This document shows, in pieces, positions 12,015 through 23,529 of a stretch of 64,000 nucleotides of DNA. Position 1 is the first letter of the stretch. Each line of letters opens with the position of its first letter. The position numbers were made by a program, and so were the translations under genes. This DNA comes from Owenia fusiformis (taxonomy: Eukaryota > Annelida > Polychaeta > Sabellida > Oweniidae). Under the pieces are notes generated by a model. That model was not told the origin of the DNA. It saw only the letters and a list, made by a program, of their open reading frames with translations, and did not search any database. The stretch lies in the NCBI GenBank assembly GCA_903813345.2, contig CAIIXF020000008.1, positions 20,010,822-20,074,821 on the forward strand, written 5' to 3'.

Positions 12015-12843
12015 ACTATTTTTTTCATGGCCTGAGTTCGTCGCTAACATGCTAAATATAAGAGTTAGCTGACGTTTGGGAGTCTGACTTACCTTCTAAA
12101 GGTTAGAACCCGAATCTTTATGAAACCATATCACCTTTGTTCCGTCAACCATGGAGCATTTGCCACAACATCCAAGAGGTAAATCATTGACCGTGAAAAT
12201 GAATGATTTCCTTGTAAGTTCCGGAAGTTTCAATACGAAAAATTACCGAACATATGTGAAAACCGAATATTTGTTCGTTGTTTTTCATGATTTACAGGTT
12301 CGTTTGTTCTCCAATGTTTTGGTCTAAATTATAAAGCATCACCAACAGGTCTTACTCTTTTAATCGACTAATACAGCAGACGGCTCATATTTCTACGTAG
12401 CATTTCGTTCAGACCAATAGTGGGAGTGCAGATCACGCAGTTTCGTTCGTTGCGTACTTCACTTGAAATTGGTAATTTTAAATATTGGCTACTTCACTTA
12501 GCTTGGCGGATGTAGAACATTGCTTATATTCTTTTAATTTTCACCCCAGACATGCTTGGTTGACACGTCAACAAAGTAAAGTTCAAGGGTCAATGCGTTA
12601 TTTCGTGATAACTACAATGCCTTCCCGGAAGTCAACATTGATGAAAAATGAAAAAGTCGGAAAAGCATTTACACTAATTTCTATCAAATGCTGTGTTTAT
12701 GCATCATCATCGACGCAACAAAGGTGATATGGTTTCATTAAGATTCGGGTTCTAACCTTTAGAAGGTAAGTCAGACTCCAAAACGTCAGCTAACTCTTAT
12801 ATTTAGCATGTTAGCGACGAACTCAGGCCATGAAAAAAATAGT
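12015..12843. repeat. Inverted repeat pair with ~136-base arms
   Basis: Arms at 12015-12150 and 12717-12843 are reverse complements (actattttttt...cctttgtt against aacaaagg...aaaaaatagt) with few mismatches. A 566-base unique spacer separates them. The spacer has only weak open frames. It could be a nonautonomous TIR element or a local inverted duplication; no target duplication is clear. Confidence 0.65.
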
Positions 12844-12854
12844 AGGGCATTTAG

Positions 12855-13036
12855 TCTACCCGGTGTGAAAGAAATTATGGTCCCCCGGGGATTATGGTCC
12901 CCTTTCTAAACGGCCCTTACTGGCCCTGATAGCGTATAAGATAATGAGGGAAAGAGTTGTATTTAGGTCACCATATAAATCAATGGAGAGTAGGACCATA
13001 ATTTGATGGGACCTCCTACCCTTTTACACCGGTCTA
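12855..13036. mobile_element. Short MITE with ACCGGTGT-type ends
   Basis: Ends pair as ctacCCGGTGTgAAAG and CTTTTACACCGGtctag. The internal phrases attatggtccc (twice) and gggaccataat-like sequence also pair. A matching end occurs near 62424-62452 (aggacctcctaccctttaca). Superfamily not assigned. Confidence 0.5.
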
Positions 13037-13370
13037 GCCTACATGTATCTTTAGCTTCTCATCAGATCATGGACTTCCAAGAGTCTTTCAAGGTTTTATA
13101 CAGGTATTTATATCGGGTTTGTTAAAAGGCAGGACATGATATCTTACTGAGGGACCAAGGGAAGATAACATATAAAGTAAACCCAATAGATAACAGGGAG
13201 GCAATGTTGTCAATGTAGGTTATTGTCGGACACTCAATGCAGGCCTTCCTTTATCTGACAATTACCTACATGAATGACATTTTTTCTCTGTCTACAATAC
13301 AATCCCGACCAGGGATGGCTTTATTAATGCCATGAAAATTCATAATCAAGGATGAAATTATAACACTATA

Positions 13371-13460
13371 ACACCAGGGGCATATCTGGGAACCAATAGG
13401 GGGGGGGGGGGGGGCAAAAATTTGGGCCCATAAACTCAAAACTTTTGAAAATTTAAACCC
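13371..13460. repeat. Poly-G run with hAT-like MITE fragment
   Basis: A long G homopolymer near 13398-13414 adjoins caggggcatatctggg, resembling the poly-G/poly-C bearing element fragments at 18100, 28570 and 36110. Likely a decayed copy. Confidence 0.4.
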
Positions 13461-13753
13461 ATTTTTATTATGCTTTAAAAACCCTTGTTGATAGGATTCC
13501 TGTTTTAAGTCATTTTTGTTCAACATCAATACAGAAAACTCCCCTATGACTCCTGGTTGAAATTGAAAAGCTCACCTATTTTCAAAATGGTCAATTCATT
13601 ACCTCCAGGAAAAGCACTCATAGAGATTATAAAATAATTTCGACTTTGAGACAGGGAAGATGCAAACAACCCACCCACATGTTTTTCAACCCCTTCCACC
13701 CCTGCTTTTTAATTTTTGTTGCATCAATATGTTGCGTTTTGACACACAGTTAA

Positions 13754-14167
13754 GGTCAGGGTGCATGATGGGAAATTTTCTGCATTCCTCAATTGAGTCA
13801 CATATTATTTTTCAAACAAGAATCACTCCTTCCCTTCATTGTCTGTATCTTCCAGTTTTGCACAAAGAGTGCACTTATGTGCCTAGAAAAGACTTGTGAG
13901 AAGAATGTTTTGATAAATTGTATAAAAAACAAGAAAATTCAGTGAAAAAAATCAGAAAATTTTCAGAAATTTTTTTCACTGAATTTTCTCATTTTTTATA
14001 CATTTTACAAAACAAACCTTCTCACAAGGCTTTTCTAGGCACAGAAGTGTACTCTTTGTGCAAACTTGGAAGATGTAGACAATGTGGGGAAGGAGTTATT
14101 CATGTTTGAAAAATAACATGTGACTCAATTGAGGAATGCAGAAAATTTCCCAACATGCACCCTGTCC
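13754..14167. mobile_element. Large palindromic element flanked by TTAA
   Basis: Arms of about 200 bases, starting GGTCAGGGTGCATGATGGG and ending with the near complement, meet near 13958 almost without a spacer. TTAA lies at 13750-13753 and 14168-14171. The TTAA site recalls piggyBac-type insertion, but the ends do not show a recognised piggyBac terminus, so the class is tentative. Confidence 0.7.
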
Positions 14168-14467
14168 TTAACCCCTTTAGAGGAATATGTGATTCCTTCT
14201 GGGGTTTTAAAGGTATCTATTATGGGTGACCAAAATTAGCTGAAAGCATGGGAAAGCTATGGGAAAATAACATGGGAAATATTGTTTCCACTTTATCCAA
14301 AAGGTTATTGTGATGTACATGGGAGGATCATGTCCATGTTGGTCTCTGATAAATGAGTGCCTATTTATGAATCTGATATACGACCAGAGCTTTAAACAGA
14401 AACTTTTTATTTATATTGGCTGTTATATTCATGTAGTCTCTTTGTTACTTTTAGTGACGAATGAACC

Positions 14468-17400
14468 ATGCCAAACATGAAATGGCAATGTATTGTGTGC
14501 AACAGTAAGCGGACAACAGGAGTGGATGACGATGTGACTTATTTTAAGTTTCCAAATGATCCAATTATGAAAAGAAAATGGATGAAAGTACTGAATGCCA
14601 GTCATCATAGATATCAAGTGGTGTGTTCCAGTCATTTCAACAAAGATGACTTCTGTTTATCAAGTGTGTTACAAAGGACTTTTGCTCAAGAGCAAGGCTT
14701 ACCCCTAACAAAATTACGCCTAAATACAGATGCAGTTCCTACTCTAAAGGTGGAGAGGAAGCCGAGTACCTGGCAACGCAAACAGGTCAGTTTTTTAGTC
14801 TTCCATCTATCAACATTAAAACATTGGTTAATGAAAACACAGAATGAAATCCTGCGCTAAGGGCTGATGTGAAATTGTTAGTTCACTACTGTGCAATGAA
14901 GCAAACATTCTTTAGGGCCTAACTTTTGTATTTCTTATCTGCTTATAGATTGTGTATTAATGTGTTGTAAAGTTGAACACCTGGGCTTGTAATTCTGAGA
15001 ATTACCCATTCTTATTACCATATCATGCCTCAAAATTAACATGGCAGAAAAGCATCTCAACCTACTAGATTGAAGTCACACATTTGTAAAGAAATCCACA
15101 AACTATCCAAAGTACATATAATGACATCTTACACAATAACAAACAAGCTGGAATATTAACAGTTGCTCTGTGGTTCATTGTTTGTTTTAGCCAAAACATA
15201 TGCACCTTTAACTCTGACTGTACTTGTATTTATAGGAGGTAGATGATATAATTAGAACATATGAAAAAGAATCTGCTGAAAAGGAGAGCCAACTGTCTGC
15301 TATGACTGTTAATAAGTTTAGACCAATAGTTGATACTACAGCTTGGTCTAGCCCTACAGCTGATGCACTAACTAGGCCTAGCCCTGCATCTGATCCCATA
15401 GTTAAGATTAGCCCTGCATCTGATCCCATAGCTAAGATTAGCCCTGCATCTGATCCCATAGCTTGGATTAACCAGGAAGCTGATATTACTGCAGTTGATA
15501 CTACAGCTACAACAGCTACATATAGTCATGATGCTGATACTACAGCTACAGCTAGCCATGAAGCTGATATAACTAGAGCTAGCCCAAGCCTTGAAGTTGA
15601 TGCCACAGCAATGCCTAGTCATGAAGCTGATATTACAGCTAGCCTTGCAGTTGATGCCACATCTATGCCTAGTCATGAAGCTGATATTAAAGCTAGCCTT
15701 ACAGTTGATGCCACAGCTATGCCTAGTCATGAAGCTGATATTACAGCTAGCCTTGCAGTTGATACTACAGCTAGGACTAGCCCTGTACCTGATGCCACAA
15801 CTATGCCTACACTTACTTGTGATCAAAGGTATATTCAATTTTTTTTTAGAATTTCAAGCGTTTTTTCTAATATTTGATACCCTGCATGTAGTCTATATAA
15901 TACACTACCATCTGTCTTGTATATACTATATTTAAGGAATAAAGACCAAGATTCTATGATTTATGGCGCAATATATGACCGAAAATTTTATTCTGTTCAT
16001 TGTTAAAAGACTGAAATCGCGTAGCGATTGAGGTCTTTGGCAATGGGCAGAATAAAATTTGAGGTCATATATTTGCCATAAATCATAGAATCGAGGTCTT
16101 TGTTACGATTCTAACATGATAAAACCTAAGTTTCTTTTCCGATTTGATTATTTTCAATCTGAAAAATTCTAATGTTTTGGACATTCTATTTACCGGATTT
16201 CCTCTTAGGTAAATAGTTTGCAAAAATATCAATAATGAAACTGACGTCAGATTTATATTGTATCTGTCATGTCTATATTGTGACTAAATTGGTGGTTCAG
16301 AGGGGGTGAGTATGCAATTGTAATAGCCATTACATTTTTTGGTCTATTGTGACATCACATATCATGTTAGAATACAGTTTAGAAGCCCCGCCCCCATGAG
16401 CAATGCCCTTGACAGTCTGGGTCATAAATCATTTCAAACCTACCATGCTGATCTTTTCTCAACCAATCAGCAAGCTGGAAGAAACACATGCTAAATACAT
16501 GCTCATTAACTATGGGATGAAGTCAGTGGAAATAATCATTATATAAAAAGTTGTTCGAATTTCGATGACACTCTGAATGGCTCAGTGGGTTCAGATAAGA
16601 GATTTATTGTAAACTGAAAGAGTGTTCTAGACAAAGCTCTCTTTTTAAAAGCAAAGTCGAAAAGATCACAAAGGGTAGATGTCTTAAACCTTTATATCAT
16701 CCAATAAAGATAAGATAATTCTGGATACATGCATTCACTTTATTTCTAATATGGCGGCCTTGTATAAGGTCAGAGTTCAGTATGGCTTGCCAATCCATCC
16801 GATTTACAAACAATAACATGATTACATGACAGATGATATTTGGAGAAACTTTTAAACTTAACAAATAATTTCATTCCATGTTGTTTCAGGACTATCACCA
16901 ATAATGAAAGATGGGAAAGGATTGTACTTTGTAACTCATTCAGAATGATGAAACATGTAGCAGCCTTGAGGCATGATACTTCTATATCTGATATGGCCTT
17001 TAGATTGGAGGATGGTACAACAATAAGTACACATAAGTTCATAGCTGTCGCATATAGTAGTGTCATCAAGAACACTATCAAAGTCAGTGGGAAAAAAGGC
17101 TACAATTACTTCACATTTGCCCTGGATGGAAGTTCCACCATAGAAGGAGTTAATGGGTTTTTAGATTTCATTTATGGATGCAAGCTTCATGTGACCAATG
17201 AAAACTATGACCAGATTCTCCACATAGCTGAGTTATTTGATGTGAAAGACCTAAAAGAAACCCTCAATTCAATTATTCGGGATAATGTAAAGAGTCAAAA
17301 TGGTGGTGTAATTCCACCTAAGTATATCAAGCAAGAAAATCATGATGAACATGGGTTATTTGGAGAGGGTACTAACAACCAAGGTATGGGCAACAATGAT

Positions 17401-20400
17401 ATGCACCAAGCTATAGACCACAAAGACATTAAACAAGAAATAGATGAGAATTTCATCTCAACTACAGAAGAACATCCCTGGGATGAATACCTCAACAGAC
17501 AGCATCAGACAAATGATTATCATGCACAAGAAGAGACAAAATACAAACCCCATTATGAATATTTAACTTCTGAAAACATTAACAATGATGAAGCAGAGAT
17601 CCATAAACCATCAATTGCTTCAAATGCCACAAATTTGATAGCAACTGTGAGGGACCATACATATATGTCCAAACCTAAACCCAAAACTATGATATCTCTT
17701 CTGAAAGACCCTCTCATATACAAGTCTGACTCAAAAGATAAATATAAAACTATGAATTCTCTTTTGAAAGAGCCCCCTATAAACACATCAGACTCAAAGG
17801 AGTGTTCTGTAGCAACCCCCCATCAGAAGTCCTTTATTCCATGTCATCTCCAGACATGGGATGGTGATGATAATGTTAGCATAGATGGTGATAAGCTCAA
17901 CCCAGAGGTTGGTGGCCAAGTAAAAGAGGAACCTATTGAAGAAAATGACTGCACTTCTTTAGAAGACACTCTGTCAGAGGAGGAAGGTATTGATTTGCTT
18001 ATGGTTTGGTCAAATAATGATGGGTCATTCTTTATAAAAGTAATATTTATTTTAAAGATGGGATGGAGTTTTAAGCTCACTTTTCAAGCTAAAAACAGTT
18101 TGAAGGGGGGGGGGGGGGGCAGAGTTAACAGGGATGTGTTGGGTTGTGATAATCATTCAATAACAGATTTTTCCCAGGAGGTTCAGTTTATTTTAATTCG
18201 GGGGTTCAAATTTGACAATTTTTGGCCAAAATCATTAAAATGGTGAAAAACTGCATGATTTTCACAGCATTTCTGACCCCCTGGCTACAGGCCTTAATAC
18301 TTCTCAGGAACATTTATATTTTTGTCTTATCTTTACATGACCGTTTTTACATTTTATTGTTGACTCCTTTAGGGATGGTGTCAAATTATCAACAGGTGTG
18401 GATTAACGAAGTTAATTTTGTTATGGTTTGACCCCCCCCCTTCCCCATATCTAATGAAATTTTAAAATGTTGATTTATCTTTCACTTCAATATTAAAAAA
18501 TCAACACTATTTGCTAACGAAACCATCAATTACGCCCTGCCCCCCTAACGAAACTAACTTCGTTATTCCATAACTGTTGATAATTGGACATGATCTTTTA
18601 ATTGATCAATTTTTCTAGATGATTTTGATTATGAAAGTCCCAGTGAAGAAAGTGAAGAAGATTTAGAGAAAAGAGAGAAAGAAGAGAAAGAAGACCCTGA
18701 TTGGAAGTTTGATTCAGATGAGGACAAGGTGGAAGATGAATGTGAAGATAATGATGATAATGAATTCTTTGATGAAGAAGCAGATGACAGAGGAAATAAA
18801 GGAGCTCTTTTCAGAGAAAAGTATCAATGTACGTAGGTTTTATTGTTGTTATTTATTTTTCTATCACATTATTTTATTTCGATCTATCTACAGTGTCAAT
18901 TTGATTGATGTATTCAATAACAATATTAATGTATTCATGAATTTTTCCAATTGAAGTTTCCAAACTATAATAATTGACATCTCTAGGCATGACTGATATG
19001 TACAAAAATGTTATTTTTTACTTTTATTCATGAATAACAATTTAAGTTTATCAACAATTGGCATACTTGATGTCTTTGTTTATCCAGAAACAACATAATT
19101 TAAATTACTGTGGAACTCTTCAAACTGTAAAAAGGAAAACAATACCCTGTGAGTCTGTGATATTGTGTTAGGGAAATGGATCTGTAATGACCCTTGGGCA
19201 CGCTCGTCGGGGAGCTGTAGTGTACGGAGCCAGATACTAAACTCGAAAGAGAATGTGCTAAATTCAATGCCCCGTACGGGAATCGAACCCAGGACCTTCC
19301 ACTCTCAGAGTCAGACGATCTACCCCTTAACCATAAAGGCTAGCCACTACAGCTGAGACTGTTGCTAGTTTGAAGAGTTCCACCACAGTGAAAATATCAC
19401 ATTCTACTTTTTGTTATAGATGATATGGTAGTAGGTGACTTCAGGTGTGGCTTATGTCAGGAAGTACTTGATACTAAGAGAGACCGTAGAGAGCATGCTG
19501 AGACTGAACATGGCAAATACCTGTGTCCACTATGTGATCACTACTCTAACACCTTGGAGGAGTGCAACCAACATAAGCAGTCTCATTATGGTATGGTATA
19601 GCGAAGTAGTTGAATAAATAGTAAAAAAATTAGATAGTTTTTCTGTCGTCACCAGAAGTGATGTCATATTGTTATAGTCTCCAATTTTTTGAGGATGGTC
19701 TTTGGCGATTGGTGTTCAGTGTCTGTAACAAATGGCAGATGGTGACATTTTGCATTTTAATGCCACTTTTCTGATTATATATATTTTATACCAAAATTAT
19801 TTGTTGTTTTGAGGTAGCTGTATTCATGTTGATATTGTAATTTTCAATTATTTAACCTGTTGTTTTCATTGTTTAAATCCCAATCGAATCCCTGATGTGA
19901 AATAAACACAGGTAAAATAACTTAATGCAGAACTATTAGTGAGAGGCTAGTACTATATATGTGGCTAACTTTGCATTGATGACAGAAAACAATAGCCTAC
20001 ATGTATTTATTAAATTTTAATCAAAGTTTTTATTTCTCATTCCAGTATTTACCAAAACTGATGGGGATGAAGGTATTTTCTTCTGTCCAGTGTGTGACTT
20101 GAAATTCACATCAAAACATGTGTATCTAGCACATGTGACCACTACACATATTGTTAAAAATAAATCAAAGCTAGTGCCACATGCACATTGTGTTGTATGC
20201 GACACTTGGATACCTACTAAGATTTTCCGAAATCATATGGTAGATGAACATGAAATAAAGAAATGTAAAATATGTGACGAGGAACTTGATGGCATTTCAG
20301 GAAATGCAATAGAAAACCATTTGTTTGAACAGCATGATGTTCAGGGCTATGAATGTGAAATTTGTAACTTCACAACTCATTCCTTTCAAGGTTTAAAAAG

Positions 20401-20893
20401 ACATTTGGTACACAAACACAGTATAGATGGAAAGCCAAAATATTTTTGTGAAAAGTGTAATAAGTCAGTTTCCAACATCTTTCAACATACGTTAGTTAAC
20501 CATTCTTTAGAGGTGTTCAGCTGTGAAATCTGCAACAAAAAGTTTAAATCTCAGGAAAAATTAGACAAGCATAAGAAAGCGTGTAAGCGTGGGGAAAAAA
20601 GCTCGTGTGAAGTTTGTGGGAAACAATTTACTCGCTCTGATAACCTTGTGACTCATATGCGGATCCACACTGGTGAGAAACCATACTGTTGTGAGATATG
20701 CAGTGAGAGATTTGCGCAGAAACATTCTTTTGACTGGCATATGGAATCCAAACACTCAATGATGAAATACAATTTCAAAGAAAAGGAAGCAATGAGAAAC
20801 CGAAATAAGAAAAGCAAAAGAAAAAGCTCAATTTGTCTGGAGAGTGAAACTGGAAGTAAAAGAAAGTCAAAAAAGAAAAACTCTGGTCACTGA
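14468..20893 (+). CDS. THAP-BTB-C2H2 zinc-finger protein (six exons)
   Basis: Predicted nuclear DNA-binding regulator of 1,078 residues. Exons: 14468-14785, 15236-15828, 16890-17986, 18619-18828, 19420-19590, 20046-20893; all GT-AG, with every phase agreeing. The start is fixed by an in-frame TGA two codons upstream. Exon 1 is a THAP domain: C8, C11, W38, C53, H56, with AVPTL at 89-93. Exon 2 is Ala/Thr/Ser/Asp-rich with repeats of ISPASDPI and MPSHEADITAS. Exon 3 begins with a BTB fold near 333-435 (SDMAFRLEDGTTISTHKF), which could mediate dimerisation, then a linker. Exon 4 is strongly acidic. Exons 5-6 carry ten C2H2-type fingers, one C2HC (CEICNKKF...HKKAC), with a TGEKP linker before the last, and end in a basic nuclear-localisation-like tail (KKSKRKSS). 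Combining THAP with BTB-ZF is unusual. Each domain is certain; one continuous transcript is inferred from phase. Confidence 0.85.
15932..16106. mobile_element. Palindromic MITE in intron 2 of the THAP-BTB gene
   Basis: About 85-base arms pair around a centre near 16019 (aaagaccaagattctatgat against atcatagaatcgaggtcttt). A second, more diverged copy lies at 38650-38838, inside an intron of the other C2H2 gene. Confidence 0.7.
18062..18298. mobile_element. hAT-like MITE remnant with poly-G in intron 3
   Basis: Contains a G homopolymer (18106-18119) and the right end ccctggctacaggcct. The internal aaaactgcatgatttt block is shared with the 3327-3504 element. Confidence 0.5.
18384..18590. repeat. 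Inverted repeat in intron 3
   Basis: attatcaacaggtgtggatt with acgaagttaa at 18385-18415 pairs imperfectly with ttcgttattccataactgttgataat at 18561-18587. Short arms of about 35-40 bases enclose a pyrimidine-rich centre. Confidence 0.5.
19107..19390 (-). mobile_element. TIR-bounded element carrying a tRNA-derived promoter
   Basis: Ends actgtggaactcttcaaact and agtttgaagagttccaccac(agtg) are inverted repeats. Between them the minus strand holds a tRNA-like sequence with a perfect B-box GGTTCGATTCC and an A-box-like tggttaaggggtaga. A probable diverged end of the same family (agtttaaaaagttcgaccac) lies near 52282-52305. It may be a tRNA-derived SINE that acquired inverted ends, or a MITE with an internal Pol III promoter. 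Confidence 0.6.
19268..19348 (-). ncRNA. tRNA-like sequence (SINE head), not a functional tRNA
   Basis: Reading the minus strand from 19348, ggctagccttta is followed by ttaaggggtaga, then a T-arm ggttcgattcc and a 3' part cgtacggggca. The acceptor ends pair poorly and the anticodon arm is not clear. I therefore treat it as a tRNA-derived SINE head, not a working tRNA. Confidence 0.5.
19637..19766 (-). mobile_element. Family A element, short copy, intron 5
   Basis: The reverse complement shows ggcattaaaatgcaaaatgt, tcaccatctgccatttgtta, cagacac and ggagactataacaatatg in the family A order, without any tandem core. The 3' hairpin is degraded (tgacatcacttctggtgacga). Confidence 0.65.
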
Positions 20894-21218
20894 GCAATTA
20901 TTCACTCGACTTCAGCAAAATTTTGACTGCATCTTGAAAAAACTTTTATCATTTTAGAAATACAACTTTGATCTAGCTATTCAGTTACAATATTAAATAT
21001 CAACTACCAATCCTGATAAATTATCAGATTACAAACACATTTTCTGCCTGCCAAATATAAGATAGGTCTGTACAGGGCCGAGATTTATTTTACTCTCTAT
21101 ATTAAACAACTCTTAAGAAAAGTTATTTTAAGGTCATGAAAAAAGGTTATTTAATGGGAGAGTGATGGAATATGAATTGAATTATTTCAAACAGAAATAA
21201 TTAATCTTACTAAAATGA
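20894..21218. other. 3' flank of the THAP-BTB gene
   Basis: Presumed 3' untranslated and intergenic sequence; no gene seen. A ggttattt phrase near 21143 starts the palindromic repeat region. Confidence 0.4.
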
Positions 21219-21605
21219 GAGAAATCCCGGGAATAGTTCTGATACAGGATTTTGGCTGATACCAGATCCAATACAGGATCTGATACGCGATTTTGGCTGA
21301 TACAGGATTTTTTGAATATCAATTCTATTCCCTGTTTATTTCCCATGGAAAATATGCTATTATAGAATAGATAAAGGTTATTTAATGAAAGGGATGGAAT
21401 ATGAATTTTATTCTGAGGGAAAATATGACAATGGCCAGTGAAACTATGATATTGACTGAGGGCGATAATAATAACATGTTTTCCTTGGGAAATAGAATTG
21501 ATATTAAAAAAATCCTGTATCAGATCCCATACCATACAAAAGATCCCATAATGGAACCTGTATCAACCAAAATCCCATATCAGAACTATTCCTGGGAATT
21601 TCTCA
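21219..21605. repeat. Long imperfect inverted repeat
   Basis: gagaaatcccgggaatagtt with ctgatacaggattttggctg from 21219 pairs with aaccaaaatcccatatcaga and actattcctgggaatttctc ending at 21603. Arms are about 110 bases, with internal tandem use of gatacaggat. Related to the palindromic group at 23690-26010. Confidence 0.6.
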
Positions 21606-22832
21606 CTGTTTTTGTTTCTTGTTCAATTTTTCTATTTTAACTCATTGCTGTCCAATAATTGTCACATGATTTGCACCAATAATCTTACCAAGTATTGTAG
21701 GGGCTGCTAGGGGACCATGGTTGGGTGTAATTGAAATATATTGTCATTGACTTCACAATTGCATAAAACATAGCATAGAGGGTGCTGATATAGTCCATAT
21801 TATGGTGATAAGAAAACATACAATTTGGCTTAATTTTTCATCAAAATGGCTGGTCACCAGCTGAAAATCTCCAAAATAGCTTTGGCCAGCAATGAGTTAA
21901 ATCTTGTTAATAAAGGTTGAAAATGTTATAAGATCATTTAAATGATGTCATAGTTAGACAACAATGGACTTGAATTTTTAACTTCACCAAGTTTCTCTTT
22001 TACTTTAATGATAAAAATAAAATGAATCTCAAATTGATAATAATATGTTTTATTATTTTTAAGGATTATCTTTGAATGAATACAAACTTGTTAAATAATT
22101 TGAAGACAAAATAAAGTCAATATGACAATGAGATGTTTTTATACAATGTTTTTTATTATATTCTTTATAGTAAGCATTTTAACAATGCCAAGGCACTATA
22201 TATATCTATACATATCACAAGACAGCTTTATTAAAGCATGTGTCAGCTTCAGATGTCTGGTTCATTCCCTTTCCTCAATAACCCATGTGTATGTGTATTT
22301 TAACTTAACCTCTCGACTACCTGGAGTGACCCTCAGAAATGACCTTGAATAACCGCTAATGTCCCTCTAAGTTACTTCATTGGAAAATAGTGTCATCAAT
22401 AACTAAGGACTGCCAAAGAACAAAAAATAGTCTGAATTATCCATTTTTCTATGCATGGTCTAGATTTTATCTCTAGTTTTGTGATTTAAAAACATAAAAA
22501 TACTAATTCAAGCCATGTTGAGACTGAATGAGGTAAAAAACAGATCAGTTCAGAATTCCAAGAGAATTCCAAAATCCACTTGTGTGTCAGCCCTTAAAAC
22601 ATGAATGTACCATCAAAATAGGTGTCTTAGATGTCCATTTCTTTAAATAAAAAACCTTGTAACTCGAACTATTTTTTTATAGTAAGGTTGAGCATCAAAT
22701 GGTTAATTCATATTTTTTTGCCATCAAATTTATTTATGAGGGAATATTTTTTCATATCAAGTTTCCAATATAGAATCAGCTTCTATGCAATTATGATTTG
22801 AACAACTTGTAAATTAGATTTTGTCACCAATC
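21606..22832. other. Intergenic, no gene seen
   Basis: AT-rich sequence without recognised domains, splice-bounded exons or repeats beyond short homopolymers. Confidence 0.45.
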
Positions 22833-23052
22833 ATGTCAAGGTTAAATTATGAAACATCACATCAAATTATCAATGTACACCCAACCACACTGGCATGTAG
22901 CGGCCCTGATATCGATAAATTCTACACGCAATATAACCCGATTCTACATGCTTGGTTAAAACTTTACACGAAAAAGCTTCGATATCCAGGCATTTACTCT
23001 TACACTGAACTGAAAATAGCATCGTCTAAACGTGTATGTGTTGGCTTCCGGG
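22833..23052 (+). CDS. Possible orphan first exon, unknown protein
   Basis: An ATG-started frame of 73 codons (MSRLNYETSHQIINVHP...) runs into a strong donor, CGG|gtaagt. The composition is protein-like and not low complexity. It does not join in phase to the zinc-finger frame at 23351, so either an exon between them is missed or this is a relic. No family recognised. Confidence 0.3.
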
Positions 23053-23350
23053 TAAGTTTATCAACATTTATACTCAATTGAAAGAGCAGTCGTGCTTATA
23101 TCGTGTACCAATTTGGTTTATTTATATGTGTGTGTATTTATAACATGATAGCCTAGTAATACCGTGTCGTTAGAACAACTGCTAGATATCGAACTGATGA
23201 CCTGAAATTACATTGTTGGACTGATCGCGCATCTGATATTAAATGATTAATTTGAATTGAATCTGATATTAACTTGCAACCCAATACCATGACTTTACAT
23301 TTGAATGATAACATGGCCTCATATTCTAATCCATTATACGTCCACTGCAG

Positions 23351-23500
23351 GCCAAAAATGTTTCAATGTGGATATTGTAATGCACACGAGAATACATTCG
23401 ATTCGTATATTGATCATACATCAATTGAACATGGAGATTTTCCTGTACACTTTTCCCAAACCTGTGGAATAGACAAGATGCGAGTAGAAATTATCTTGAT
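23351..23500 (+). CDS. Possible orphan C2H2 zinc-finger exon
   Basis: After a good acceptor (cgtccactgcag) the frame reads FQCGYCNAHENTFDSYIDH and then ...SIEH, a C-x2-C...H...H finger. It continues to about 23500 before AT-rich hairpin sequence begins. The finger layout resembles the frame at 57541-57814. No donor or stop can be chosen with confidence; it may be a fragment of a repeated gene family. Confidence 0.35.
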
Positions 23501-23529
23501 TAACGTCATCAAATATTCAAAATTCATTA

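Noticed and set aside
12485-12727. 80-codon plus-strand frame between inverted arms
   Set aside because: No domain, weak composition, no splice sites that join it to the THAP exon.
15368-15838. 156-codon minus-strand frame
   Set aside because: Shadow of the repeat-rich exon 2 of the THAP-BTB gene.
19268-19348. Functional tRNA gene
   Set aside because: B-box is perfect but the acceptor stem and anticodon arm do not fold convincingly; embedded in a repeat.
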